The notes below the pieces were generated by a model that was given only the letters and a program-made list of their open reading frames with translations, was not told the origin of the DNA and made no database searches. The translations under genes and the position numbers were made by a program. Shown here piece by piece: positions 9,590 to 19,217 of a stretch of 41,830 nucleotides of DNA; positions within the stretch are counted from its first letter, which is position 1; each line of letters opens with the position of its first letter. This stretch comes from an uncultured Pelagibacteraceae bacterium. GTDB taxonomy: Bacteria > Pseudomonadota > Alphaproteobacteria > Pelagibacterales > Pelagibacteraceae. The DNA lies in contig CACNHI010000006.1 in NCBI GenBank assembly GCA_902620265.1, positions 1 through 41,830 of the forward strand, in the 5' to 3' direction.

Positions 9590-10348
9590 CCAAATCTTTT
9601 TCATACTAAAATAAACTAAGATTGTGATTATAATCAAATAAACAATTGCTCTAAATCCAATTTTGTGTCTTTCCTCTAAATGTGGCTCTGCAGCCCAAGA
9701 AAGAAAGGTTGTAACATCTCTTGCCATTTGTTCCTCACTTGCTTGAGTTCCATCTGAGTATTCAACTATGCCCTCAGACAAAGGATTGGACATTTTGATT
9801 TTGTTTCCGGCCATATATTTGTTGTAATAGACGCCATCATCTAAAGAAATACCTTCAGGGGGTTCGTCATATCCGAGTAATAAGGAATATATGTAGTCCG
9901 CACCACCTTTTCTTGCTTTAACAAGAACTGACATATCTGGTGGATATGCTCCCCCATTTGCAGCAGTAGCTTCCTTATCATTAGCATAAGGACTTACAAA
10001 GTTGTCAGAAGGTCTTGCAGGTCTATCGAACATCTCTCCATCATCGTTCGGTCCATCTCTTACCTCAAATTGCGATGCTATAATTTTCACCTGTTCTTTA
10101 GTAAATTCTGGACCACCTGGTTGTGATAGATTTCTATAACTTAAATGTTTCATTGAATGACAAGAAGCACAAACCTCGGTATATACCTGGTAACCCCTTT
10201 GTAAGGATGCTCTATCAAATGTTCCAAAAAAACCTTTAAAACTCCAACCAGGACTCATTGGGGTAGCTGCTTTCTCAGCCGAAAAAGAAGTAATATTTAT
10301 TAAATTAGAAAAAATTAAAAAAAAAAAGATAATTACAAACTTTTTCAT
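9566..10348 (-). CDS. petC: Cytochrome c1
   Basis: Signal peptide, haem motif CASCH ([16 protein letters not shown]), C-terminal TM anchor; follows cytochrome b. Confidence 0.96.
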   Translation of the reverse strand: MKKFVIIFFFLIFSNLINITSFSAEKAATPMSPGWSFKGFFGTFDRASLQRGYQVYTEVCASCHSMKHLSYRNLSQPGGPEFTKEQVKIIASQFEVRDGPNDDGEMFDRPARPSDNFVSPYANDKEATAANGGAYPPDMSVLVKARKGGADYIYSLLLGYDEPPEGISLDDGVYYNKYMAGNKIKMSNPLSEGIVEYSDGTQASEEQMARDVTTFLSWAAEPHLEERHKIGFRAIVYLIIITILVYFSMKKIWSRVESEV

Positions 10349-11604
10349 AATTTATCTTTTTTTTGCCTTACTGCAGAAGCACTAACTGCTCCGCCTAGAA
10401 CAGGCTCTGTGATGCTTAACGGTACATCTAAGACTTTTTCTCTTCTGCTTAATATTGGTAAAATTATCAAAAAATGTGCAAAATAATATGCAGTTGCTAC
10501 TCTTGCTACTAAAAGATAAATACCTTCTGCTGGCATTGCCCCAACATATCCAAGTATTAAAACGTCAGCTACAAGAAACCAGTAGAATTGTTTATATAGT
10601 GGTCTAAAAATGGCTGATCTTGTTTTTGAAGTATCAAGCCATGGAAGTATCACCAAAATAAATAATGCACCAAACATTGCAATTACACCCAAAAGTTTGT
10701 CAGGAACCGATCTTAATATTGCATAAAAAGGAAGTAGGTACCATTCTGGAACAATATGCGCTGGTGTAACCATTGGGTTAGCCTCAATGTAATTATCTGC
10801 GTGACCAAGAATATTTGGTGAGTAAAAAACAAAGAAAGCAAAAACTATTAAAAAAATCAATAATGCAAATAAATCTTTAATTACTATATACGGGTGAAAA
10901 GGCACGGTATCTTTAGATGGTTTTTTTAAATCAATACCAATTGGATTATTGTTACCTGGTACATGAAGAGCCCAAATATGTAGTACTACAAGACCTAAAA
11001 TTAAAAAAGGGATCAAGTAATGCAAGCTAAAAAAACGAGTGAGAGTTGGATTGTCTACTGAGTAACCTCCCCATAACCATGTAACAATACTTTCACCAAC
11101 TAACGGAATTGCACTAAAAAGGTTTGTTATAACCGTTGCGCCCCAGAAACTCATTTGTCCCCAAGGCAAAACATAACCCATAAATGCTGCTGCCATCATG
11201 AGTATGTAAATTATCATTCCTAAAATCCATATTATTTCTCTAGGTGATTTATAGGAACCATAATACAAAGATCTAAAAATATGAATATAGACAGCTAAAA
11301 AAAACATTGATGCACCATTTGCGTGAACATATCTTATAAGCCATCCATAATTCACGTTTCTCATAATATGTTCTACACTTCCAAAAGCTAGATCTGCATG
11401 AGCAACATAATGCATTGCCAAAATTAATCCTGTTACAATTTGAGTAATCAGACAAAAAGTTAATATTCCCCCAAAGGTCCACCAATAATTTAAATTTTTT
11501 GGTGTTGGATAATCAGTTAGATGTTTGCCGAGCGTTAAAAGAGGTAAACGGTCATTGAACCATTTTCCAAATTTTGAACTAGGAGTATATTCGTGATCGC
11601 TCAT
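10345..11604 (-). CDS. petB: Cytochrome b of the bc1 complex
   Basis: [82 protein letters not shown]. Confidence 0.98.
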   Translation of the reverse strand: MSDHEYTPSSKFGKWFNDRLPLLTLGKHLTDYPTPKNLNYWWTFGGILTFCLITQIVTGLILAMHYVAHADLAFGSVEHIMRNVNYGWLIRYVHANGASMFFLAVYIHIFRSLYYGSYKSPREIIWILGMIIYILMMAAAFMGYVLPWGQMSFWGATVITNLFSAIPLVGESIVTWLWGGYSVDNPTLTRFFSLHYLIPFLILGLVVLHIWALHVPGNNNPIGIDLKKPSKDTVPFHPYIVIKDLFALLIFLIVFAFFVFYSPNILGHADNYIEANPMVTPAHIVPEWYLLPFYAILRSVPDKLLGVIAMFGALFILVILPWLDTSKTRSAIFRPLYKQFYWFLVADVLILGYVGAMPAEGIYLLVARVATAYYFAHFLIILPILSRREKVLDVPLSITEPVLGGAVSASAVRQKKDKL

Positions 11605-11608
11605 TAAA

Positions 11609-12118
11609 TTAACCTATCTTTATAATATTACTGTTTACAAATTCGTATTTAGGTACTTCCATATTTGTAGGGGCAGGACCTTTTCTAATTCTTCCTGATG
11701 TATCGTAATGTGAACCATGGCATGGGCAAAACCATCCGCCATATTCACCTTTGTCACCCAATGGTACACATCCTAAATGTGTACAAACGCCTAACATAAC
11801 AAGCCACTCTGGATCTTTGGCTCTATCCTCATCTTTCTCAGGATGTTTTAATTCATCTAAGTTAACATCTCTTGCTTTTGCAATTTCTTCTTCAGTTCTT
11901 CTTCTGATAAAAACTGGTTTTCCTCTCCATAAAACTGTTATAGACTGACCCTTTTCTACATTGCTAATATCAACTTCTGTGCTGGCTAAAGCCTTTACAG
12001 ATGCATCAGGGTTCATTTGATCGATTAAAGGCCAGATAGTAGCTCCCACTCCAACAGCCCCAACTGCATAGGTTGCAGTAAAAATAAATTCTCTTCTTTT
12101 GACTTTCTTTTCTGACAT
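11609..12118 (-). CDS. petA: Ubiquinol-cytochrome c reductase Rieske iron-sulfur subunit
   Basis: N-terminal Tat-like/TM region and Rieske motifs CTHLGC and CPCHGSHYD. Confidence 0.98.
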   Translation of the reverse strand: MSEKKVKRREFIFTATYAVGAVGVGATIWPLIDQMNPDASVKALASTEVDISNVEKGQSITVLWRGKPVFIRRRTEEEIAKARDVNLDELKHPEKDEDRAKDPEWLVMLGVCTHLGCVPLGDKGEYGGWFCPCHGSHYDTSGRIRKGPAPTNMEVPKYEFVNSNIIKIG

Positions 12119-12190
12119 TTAAATTTTAAATTAATAATATCTAATATATGATTTCATATAATAAAAAAGCATAATATTTCCACTGATAGA

Positions 12191-12661
12191 ATGACACATT
12201 ACAAAGCCAATTTTGCTCCCAAAATAGCCTTATACGAGCCAGACATACCTCAAAATACAGCTGCTATTATTAGAACTTGTGCTTGCCTAGGTGCACAGTT
12301 AGAAATAATTGAACCATGCGGTTTTCTACTTAGCGACAAAAGATTTAAAAGGGTGGTTATGGACTATATGGATACTAAAAATATAAATTTTTATAATAGT
12401 GATGAGGAATTTTTTGAAGCTAAATCAAAGGATAGGGTTATTTTAATAACAACAAAAGCAAAAAAATTATATACTGATTTTAAATTTAAGAAAAAAGATA
12501 CCCTGCTTTTTGGTAAGGAAAGTGCTGGTGTACCAAAGAAAATACATGATCTGTTGAAAGAAAAAATTAAAATTCCAATGGTAGATAAAAAAAGATCATT
12601 AAACTTATCTACATCAGTTGCTATAATTCTAAGTGAAAGCATAAGACAGCTCAAGATTTAA
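12191..12661 (+). CDS. trmL: tRNA (cytidine(34)-2'-O)-methyltransferase
   Basis: SPOUT fold: IALYEPDIPQNTAAIIRTCACLGAQLEIIEPCGF, LLFGKESAGVP, LNLSTSVAIILSE. Confidence 0.93.
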   Translation: MTHYKANFAPKIALYEPDIPQNTAAIIRTCACLGAQLEIIEPCGFLLSDKRFKRVVMDYMDTKNINFYNSDEEFFEAKSKDRVILITTKAKKLYTDFKFKKKDTLLFGKESAGVPKKIHDLLKEKIKIPMVDKKRSLNLSTSVAIILSESIRQLKI

Positions 12662-12662
12662 A

Positions 12663-13484
12663 ATGGATATTGTTTCAAAGAAAAATATTGTTAAAAACTG
12701 GTTTGTAATTTTACAAGACATAATTACAAATGATATTGAAAAATTGGAAAATAAAAAAAACGTCTTTAAAATTAAAAATTGGTCAAGAGGTTTAAATGAA
12801 GGAGGTGGACAATTTCGAATTTTTGAAAATGGTAAGCTTTTTGAGAAAGTGGGTGTAAATTTTTCAGAGGTTTATGGTAAATTTCCCAAAAAATTTAAGG
12901 GACAAATTCCTGGAACAAAAAAAAATTCAAATTTTTGGGCATCAGGTATATCAGTAGTTATGCATATGAAGAATCCTCACATACCTGCTATGCATTTCAA
13001 TACAAGATATATTGTTACATCCCATGGGTGGTTTGGAGGAGGCATGGATGTAACACCATGTTTAAGTGATGAAAATTTAAAAAAATGGCTTCATAATGAA
13101 CTTAAAAAAACATGTAACAAGCACAACAAAAATTATTACAAAAAGTATAAAAAGTGGTGTGAAAAATATTTTTTTTTACCCCATAGAAATGAGGAAAGAG
13201 GAATTGGTGGTATTTTTTTTGATTACAAAAAAGGAAATTGGGAGAAAGATTTTGCATTTGTGAGAGATGTGGGATTATCATTTACAAAAATATTTAATGA
13301 AATAATAAAAAAAAAAAGAAAAAATAAATGGACAACAAAACAAAAAGAGCTTCAATACTTAAAAAGAGGTAGATACGTTGAGTTCAATCTTTTATATGAT
13401 AGAGGTACTAAATTTGGATTACAAACGGGTGGGAATGTAGAGGGAATATTAATGTCCTTGCCGCCAGTAGCCAAATGGAAATAA
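12663..13484 (+). CDS. hemF: Oxygen-dependent coproporphyrinogen III oxidase
   Basis: WSRGLNEGGGQFRIF, GISVVMHMKNPHIPAMHFNTRYI, WFGGGMDVTPC, RGIGGIFFD, GRYVEFNLLYDRGTKFGLQTGGNVEGILMSLPP. Confidence 0.97.
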   Translation: MDIVSKKNIVKNWFVILQDIITNDIEKLENKKNVFKIKNWSRGLNEGGGQFRIFENGKLFEKVGVNFSEVYGKFPKKFKGQIPGTKKNSNFWASGISVVMHMKNPHIPAMHFNTRYIVTSHGWFGGGMDVTPCLSDENLKKWLHNELKKTCNKHNKNYYKKYKKWCEKYFFLPHRNEERGIGGIFFDYKKGNWEKDFAFVRDVGLSFTKIFNEIIKKKRKNKWTTKQKELQYLKRGRYVEFNLLYDRGTKFGLQTGGNVEGILMSLPPVAKWK

Positions 13485-13485
13485 G

Positions 13486-13962
13486 ATGGAAAAAGAACCT
13501 ATAACTGTAAGTGGTTTGGAAAAACTAAAAACCGAATTAGTTTTTTTAAAAGAAAAAAAAAGACCAGAGATTGTTGCAGCGATATCTGAGGCAAGATCAC
13601 ATGGAGATTTAAAAGAAAACGCTGAGTATCATGCAGCCAAAGAGCAACAATCTTTAAATGAAGGAAGAATAGAGGAAATCAACGATATAATTGCTCGTGC
13701 AAATGTCATTGATGTAACAAAACTTACTAACGATGGTAAAGTAATTTTTGGTTCAACAGTTTATTTAATAAATTTAGACACTGATGAAAAAATTGATTAT
13801 AAAATTGTTGGGAAAGATGAGGCAGATTTAAAAAAAAAATTAATTTTTTTTAAATCGCCCATAGGAAAAGGTTTGATAGGAAAAAATAAAGGAGATCTAG
13901 TAGAAATTAATACACCAGCAGGTATTAAAAATTTTGAAATTAAAGATGTAAAATATGTTTAA
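13486..13962 (+). CDS. greA: Transcription elongation factor GreA
   Basis: PITVSGLEKLKTELVFLKEKKRPEIVAAISEARSHGDLKENAEYHAAKEQQ. Confidence 0.97.
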   Translation: MEKEPITVSGLEKLKTELVFLKEKKRPEIVAAISEARSHGDLKENAEYHAAKEQQSLNEGRIEEINDIIARANVIDVTKLTNDGKVIFGSTVYLINLDTDEKIDYKIVGKDEADLKKKLIFFKSPIGKGLIGKNKGDLVEINTPAGIKNFEIKDVKYV

Positions 13963-15233
13963 TTTTTTAATATTTTTTTTAAATTTTTATCAGAGATTTT
14001 AAAATTATTATTAATCCAGATATTCTCTATTTCTTTTAATTTCTCTCCTACAATTTCTCCCTCGGGAATACCAAAATCTTTAATTAGATCACGTCCTGTT
14101 ATGGGTAATTTAGGTAATTCTTTATTTTTAAAATAATTAATTTGATTAACTAAACTATTATCGAATTTTTTAGAGGTAAATATTTTGTAATTTAAAATAT
14201 CAGTTAGTCCCTCTTTGCCATTAAAATAAAATATTTTCCAAAGATTTCGAGACGAAAGTTTAAGCGGCAATTTCTTTTTAAAATAAAACTCTTTAATAAA
14301 TTTTATTCTTTTTTGATTTTTTTTTGAAATATTAAATTTATAAAAAAAATAATCAGAATTATCTGTATCATCTAGTATCAAAAGTGATAAGAAAAACGCA
14401 AAATCTAGACTATGTAAGTTTAATTTCGTGTAATCGTTTAACTTCTTAAATAATTCAATTTGTTTAAATTCTGGAAATACCGTTGAAATTATCTCGTAAG
14501 AAAAATCATTTTCGCATAATTTTATAAAACATTTTGATTTAAAAGTTTTTTTCAATTCGTCTAACAATCTCTCTGATGATAGGTTTTTTATACCTACGAT
14601 ATTTTTTTTAATTATTTTTTTAACTGCTAAGCTATGGTCATTTTTGCTATATAATGCAAAAAATCTGAAATACCTTAATATTCTTAAATAATCTTCTTTT
14701 ATTCTTTGTTCTGGTTCTCCTATGAATTTTATTAATCCGTTTTCTAAATCTTTTTTCCCATCAAAAGGATCAAATAAATTTCCATTTATATCTGCATATA
14801 TGGAATTGATAGTGAAGTCGCGTCTTTCAGCATCTTTAATCCAATCAGTTGTGAATTCTATTACTGCATGACGTCCATCAGTTTTAATATCACTTCTTAA
14901 AGAAGTAATTTCAAATTTATTGTTTTCTATTAAAGCTGTAATTGTTCCGTGTTCAATGCCAGTCTCAAAAAATTTTAAATTTTTATTTTCAAGAGCTTCT
15001 TTTACCTTTGTTGGCTCTATATTTGTTGCTAGATCAATATCATCAACTTTTTCATTATTAATTATTTTTCTTACACAGCCCCCGACATATCTTACCTCGG
15101 CTTCATTTGAATGGCTCTCAATAGCATTAAAAATTTTTTCTACATTTGTATCTTTTCTTAACCTAGTAAATCTTTGATTGATAGTGTTTAGATTTTTTGT
15201 TGAAGAAAAGATTTTATTTATAATACTTAGCAT
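13959..15233 (-). CDS. cca: CCA tRNA nucleotidyltransferase / poly(A) polymerase family
   Basis: VRYVGGCVRKIINNEKVDDIDLATNIEP, EHGTITALIENNKFEITSLRSD, RRDFTINSIYADINGNLFDPFDGKKDLENGLIKFIG, RILRYFRFF. Confidence 0.93.
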   Translation of the reverse strand: MLSIINKIFSSTKNLNTINQRFTRLRKDTNVEKIFNAIESHSNEAEVRYVGGCVRKIINNEKVDDIDLATNIEPTKVKEALENKNLKFFETGIEHGTITALIENNKFEITSLRSDIKTDGRHAVIEFTTDWIKDAERRDFTINSIYADINGNLFDPFDGKKDLENGLIKFIGEPEQRIKEDYLRILRYFRFFALYSKNDHSLAVKKIIKKNIVGIKNLSSERLLDELKKTFKSKCFIKLCENDFSYEIISTVFPEFKQIELFKKLNDYTKLNLHSLDFAFFLSLLILDDTDNSDYFFYKFNISKKNQKRIKFIKEFYFKKKLPLKLSSRNLWKIFYFNGKEGLTDILNYKIFTSKKFDNSLVNQINYFKNKELPKLPITGRDLIKDFGIPEGEIVGEKLKEIENIWINNNFKISDKNLKKILKN

Positions 15234-15236
15234 ATT

Positions 15237-15311
15237 TGGCTGGGGCGCTAGGATTCGAACCTAGGAATGGCGGTACCAAAAACCGCTGCCTTACCACTTG
15301 GCTACGCCCCA
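15237..15311 (-). tRNA. tRNA-Gln(UUG), 3' CCA encoded
   Basis: Minus strand TGGGGCGTAGCCAAGTGGTAAGGCAGCGGTTTTTGGTACCGCCATTCCTAGGTTCGAATCCTAGCGCCCCAGCCA: 7-bp acceptor TGGGGCG/CGCCCCA, anticodon arm GCGGT-TTTTGGT-ACCGC (anticodon TTG), T arm CCTAG-GTTCGAA(T)-CTAG(G), G73, encoded CCA. Confidence 0.96.
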
Positions 15312-15339
15312 AAAATTATTTATTTTATATCGCAACTTT

Positions 15340-16179
15340 TTATATAATTTTAGTTATAATACACAAACAATTATTTAATTTCCTTTTATAAATTTTCAAC
15401 GCGTTTTTTGCAAATTTATTTGAATTAAAGTACATAATTATCGCAGATCCAGAACCCGTCATTCTGACAAAATTAGCTTTTTCGTTTTGATCAAGTAAAT
15501 CCTTAATTTTTTTTAAGGCTGGATATAAATTAAAGGCACTTTTTTCTAAGTCATTTTTGCCATTAAGAATCACATTCTTAACAATTTTTTCTTTTGATAT
15601 GTTAAATTCAGATTTAGAAAAAATTTTATTTGATGAATATATTTTCTTAGTTGAACAACCAAAGGCAGGTTTTACAATTAAGATATGATATTTTTTAATA
15701 TCTGTAACTTCTTTGATAGATCCATCTCTATATAAAATTTTTGGCTTATTATTCAACCCTAGAATAACATCAGATCCAATTTTTAGAGAATATTTTTTTA
15801 CTTTTTTCAAATTTATAAGCTTTTTTTTGTAGAAATAGTTTAATATATTTGCAGCATTCATTGACCCACCTCCCATACCAGATTGAAGTGGAATTTCTTT
15901 TTTAACCAGAATTTTATATTTATTTTTTAAAACATTATCTTTGTCTAACAAGCTAAGTAGCTTCGTAACTGTATTTTTTTTTGTAATTTTTTTTGAAAAT
16001 TTTCCTATAAATTTAACTTTATGATATTTCGATTTAGACTTATTTATATAAATTTTATCTGATAGATTTACAAAACATACAAGAGACTCAATTAAATGCA
16101 ATTTTTTTTTTTTTGATTTCCTGATTATATTTAAATTAAGATTGATCTTTGCTCGAGAATTAATTCTATAAACTCTCAT
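15340..16179 (-). CDS. ispE: 4-diphosphocytidyl-2-C-methyl-D-erythritol kinase
   Basis: SRAKINLNLNI, GHMP-kinase motif IPLQSGMGGGSMNAANIL, VRMTGSGSAIIMYF. Confidence 0.92.
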   Translation of the reverse strand: MRVYRINSRAKINLNLNIIRKSKKKKLHLIESLVCFVNLSDKIYINKSKSKYHKVKFIGKFSKKITKKNTVTKLLSLLDKDNVLKNKYKILVKKEIPLQSGMGGGSMNAANILNYFYKKKLINLKKVKKYSLKIGSDVILGLNNKPKILYRDGSIKEVTDIKKYHILIVKPAFGCSTKKIYSSNKIFSKSEFNISKEKIVKNVILNGKNDLEKSAFNLYPALKKIKDLLDQNEKANFVRMTGSGSAIIMYFNSNKFAKNALKIYKRKLNNCLCIITKII

Positions 16180-16184
16180 TGTTT

Positions 16185-17867
16185 TTATGATATGCCGTTA
16201 ATTAACTTTACCTTTATTTTTTCTATCATTTCTTTTTCAGCATCATCCATTTTTAGTACACTATTCCAAAAATATTGTGCTTGAATTTTTCTATTCAGTT
16301 TCCATAGAATATCTCCATAATGGTCATTAACTATAGGATCGTTCGGCATTAATTCTAAAGCTCTTCTCATATATTTTTCAGCATCGTTATATTTTCCTAC
16401 TAGAAAATACCCCCACCCTACTGAATCAATTATATAAGGGTCATTTTCATTTTCTTTATAAGCTTTCTCCAGCATCAATATAGCTTTATTAATATTTTGA
16501 TTACGCTCCAACCATGAGTAAGCTAAATAATTTAATACATAAGAATTGTTTGGTATTATTTTTAATGCATCCAATAAATCTTTGTCTGATTTTTCATATT
16601 TTCCTATCCTTTCAAAGCTTCCACCTCTCCTGTAAAGTAAATCTGCGTAATTTAAATTATCTTTGTCCATAATATTCATTACAGATGTATATAACTCAAT
16701 TGCCTTCTCATATTTTTTTGAATTTTTATAAATAGTTGCAAGATCAAATAAAACTTTAGTTGACGGATTTTTTATATTTTTGAAATTTTTTTCAATATAT
16801 TTTAAACCTTCTTCTTTATTTTTTTTTTCAGTGATTATCTTTGCTTCTTGCTTAATTTTGAACCAATAATAAAGATCATCTTTTGAATTAAATAATTGTA
16901 AAACTTTTAAACTTTGGTCATAATTTTCATTTAGGAAATAGTTATCTGCCATTAAAGATAAATTAATTTTAAATTTTTTATTTAAAAAATATGAGATATT
17001 TAGGTAAAAATTTGATTGTTCATATTCATCTTGGGATGAATATAAATTTGAAACTAAGTAAAAAAACTCGGCTAATATATCATTTTCATTGTTACAAGAA
17101 AATATTTCTTTTATTTCGCTAAAGTTGCTCTTATCAATCCACGATTTTGTTTGTAAGATTATTAAGTTGCTCGACAGTTCATCGATTCCAAATGAGATTT
17201 CTTTAACTAAATCAAATCTTTTTTTATGAATAAGATAATTAACATAAAAAAATAAATATCTTGAATAATCAGCAGCCTCTGAACTTTTTAATTTATCAAA
17301 GTAATCGAGAGTCTTTAGATTATTTAAATAACAACTTTGAAATGCATTATTAATAGCTATTAAATTACCGAAATTAGATTTGAAATTACTCATTTTTTTT
17401 TCTTTAAACGTATATGAATAATCTCTTAGTGTTTCATAAATAACTTTTTCAAATGTGCCTTCTTCGGTGTATTTAGCTAAACTATTTAGGTATATTTTAG
17501 TTCTATCGAAATTTTTTTTATTAATACTATCTATTAATAATATCAATTGCGCCTCAAAAAATTCTGATTGTTTTTTGTTCTTTAAAAACTTTATCTCTTG
17601 GATAGCTCTGTCTACATTTTGATTAAGTACAAGTGAGAAAATCAATCTCTTAAAATACTCATCGTGTTTATTTAACAGTTGTTTTGAAGATTTTAAATAT
17701 TTAAGAGCCTGGACATTTTTTTGATTATTGTGAGAAATAATTCCTGAAAAATAATTTGACAATTCTTTAGAATTAAAATCTTTGGAATAGATGTTTTTAG
17801 ATTTCGCCCCAAGGGGGAAAAAAATAAAAAATATAATTAGGATTATTTTTAAGTTTTTTGATATCAT
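16185..17867 (-). CDS. Tetratricopeptide-repeat protein, probably exported
   Basis: N-terminal hydrophobic signal (LKIILIIFFIFFPLGAKS) and repeated TPR units (NYADLLYRRGGSFERIGKYEKSDKDLLDALKIIPNNSYVLNYLAYSWLE..., YIIDSVGWGYFLVGKYNDAEKYMRRALELMPND). Confidence 0.88.
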   Translation of the reverse strand: MISKNLKIILIIFFIFFPLGAKSKNIYSKDFNSKELSNYFSGIISHNNQKNVQALKYLKSSKQLLNKHDEYFKRLIFSLVLNQNVDRAIQEIKFLKNKKQSEFFEAQLILLIDSINKKNFDRTKIYLNSLAKYTEEGTFEKVIYETLRDYSYTFKEKKMSNFKSNFGNLIAINNAFQSCYLNNLKTLDYFDKLKSSEAADYSRYLFFYVNYLIHKKRFDLVKEISFGIDELSSNLIILQTKSWIDKSNFSEIKEIFSCNNENDILAEFFYLVSNLYSSQDEYEQSNFYLNISYFLNKKFKINLSLMADNYFLNENYDQSLKVLQLFNSKDDLYYWFKIKQEAKIITEKKNKEEGLKYIEKNFKNIKNPSTKVLFDLATIYKNSKKYEKAIELYTSVMNIMDKDNLNYADLLYRRGGSFERIGKYEKSDKDLLDALKIIPNNSYVLNYLAYSWLERNQNINKAILMLEKAYKENENDPYIIDSVGWGYFLVGKYNDAEKYMRRALELMPNDPIVNDHYGDILWKLNRKIQAQYFWNSVLKMDDAEKEMIEKIKVKLINGIS

Positions 17868-17873
17868 TTAAAA

Positions 17874-18563
17874 ATGGTTAATAAAGAAATTTTAAATGAA
17901 GCGTTTATAAAATCAATAGAATCTGAATATATTTTTGATAACGCACCAATAAATCGCTTAAAAAAAAATGAAGAAAAGGCTGGGATTGATAAAAAGTTGA
18001 TTGATCTAAGAGAAAAAATAAAATCAATTGAGGATTGTGAACTTAAAAAATTTGCAAAAAATATAGTTTTCAATGACGGCAATCCAAAAAGCCAAATTAT
18101 GTTAGTGGGGGAAGGTCCAGGAGAGAAGGAGGATATACAAGGTAAACCATTCGTTGGCGAAGCCGGGATACTGCTTAATAAAATGTTAAATGCAATTAAA
18201 ATTAACAGAAAAGATGTTTATATAACAAATGTCGTTAACTATAGACCTCCGAATAATAGAAAACCTGAAATTTCAGAAATCAATAGATATTCAGTTTTTT
18301 TACGTGAACACATTTCAATTATAAACCCAAAAATATTAATATTAATGGGTAGTACTGCTATGGAGGCTATATTTGGTCAAAAACTAAAGATTTCAAAAGA
18401 GAGAGGAAAATGGAAAGAAACAATTATCAATCAAAAAACTTATTTAAGTATTCTGACTTTCCATCCAGCTTATTTATTAAGACAACCTGACCAAAAAAAG
18501 TTTTCTTGGGAAGATTTAAAAAATATAAGAAAAAAAATTGATGAATTGAAAATTAAAATTTAA
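17874..18563 (+). CDS. Uracil-DNA glycosylase, family 4 type
   Basis: IMLVGEGPGEKEDIQGKPFVGEAGILLNKML, VYITNVVNYRPPNNRKPE, FHPAYLLRQPDQK. Confidence 0.93.
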   Translation: MVNKEILNEAFIKSIESEYIFDNAPINRLKKNEEKAGIDKKLIDLREKIKSIEDCELKKFAKNIVFNDGNPKSQIMLVGEGPGEKEDIQGKPFVGEAGILLNKMLNAIKINRKDVYITNVVNYRPPNNRKPEISEINRYSVFLREHISIINPKILILMGSTAMEAIFGQKLKISKERGKWKETIINQKTYLSILTFHPAYLLRQPDQKKFSWEDLKNIRKKIDELKIKI

Positions 18564-19144
18564 TGAAAAAAGTAATTGCTGGGGTTGATGAGGTTGGTAG
18601 AGGAAGTTTGGTAGGCCCAGTTTTTGCAGCTACAGTAGTGTTTAAAAAAAATATAGATAAAAAAAAAATTAAGGACTCAAAAAAGCTCTCAAAAAATAAG
18701 AGGAATTTATTAGAAAAATATATTAAAAAAAATAGTATTTGGACGATTGGTTCAGCTTCATTAAAAGAAATTGAGAAATTAAATATATTGAATGCAAGCT
18801 TACTAGCTATGGAAAGGTCTATAAAAAAACTTAAATCTAAACCATCTTTAATCATGATTGATGGCAATAAATTACCAATAATGAATGGTTATAAATTAAA
18901 GTCTATAGTTAAGGGTGACCAAAAAGTGCCAGAAATTTCAGCAGCATCCATTATTGCTAAAGTTTCTAGAGATAGACTTATCTCAAAAATGTCAAAAAAG
19001 TTCGTAAAATATGGCTGGAATAAAAATTCAGGCTACGGCACAAAACAGCATTTGAAAGCGATTAAAAAACTTGGTGTAACAAAGCATCACAGAAAAACGT
19101 TTGTCCCTATACACAATATATTGAGTCTCAAAAAAATTTCGTAA
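18563..19144 (+). CDS. rnhB: Ribonuclease HII
   Basis: VIAGVDEVGRGSLVGPVFAATV, DSKKLSKNKR, SIIAKVSRDRLISKMS, GYGTKQHLKAIKKLGVTKHHRKTF. Confidence 0.97.
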   Translation: MKKVIAGVDEVGRGSLVGPVFAATVVFKKNIDKKKIKDSKKLSKNKRNLLEKYIKKNSIWTIGSASLKEIEKLNILNASLLAMERSIKKLKSKPSLIMIDGNKLPIMNGYKLKSIVKGDQKVPEISAASIIAKVSRDRLISKMSKKFVKYGWNKNSGYGTKQHLKAIKKLGVTKHHRKTFVPIHNILSLKKIS

Positions 19145-19150
19145 CAAGAA

Positions 19151-19205
19151 GAGTCCTTTTTTTTCAATCACCGGTTGACGACGATTTTAGTCTGGAGTCT
19201 AATAA
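19151..19205 (+). promoter_or_regulatory. Candidate ccrM promoter region with two GANTC (GAGTC) sites
   Basis: GAGTC at 19151-19155 and 19195-19199; TTGACG (19175-19180) as a -35-like element, with TCTAAT/TAATAA (about 19198-19205) as -10-like, 13 nt upstream of the ccrM ATG. Confidence 0.4.
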
Positions 19206-19217
19206 AATTTTAAAAAA

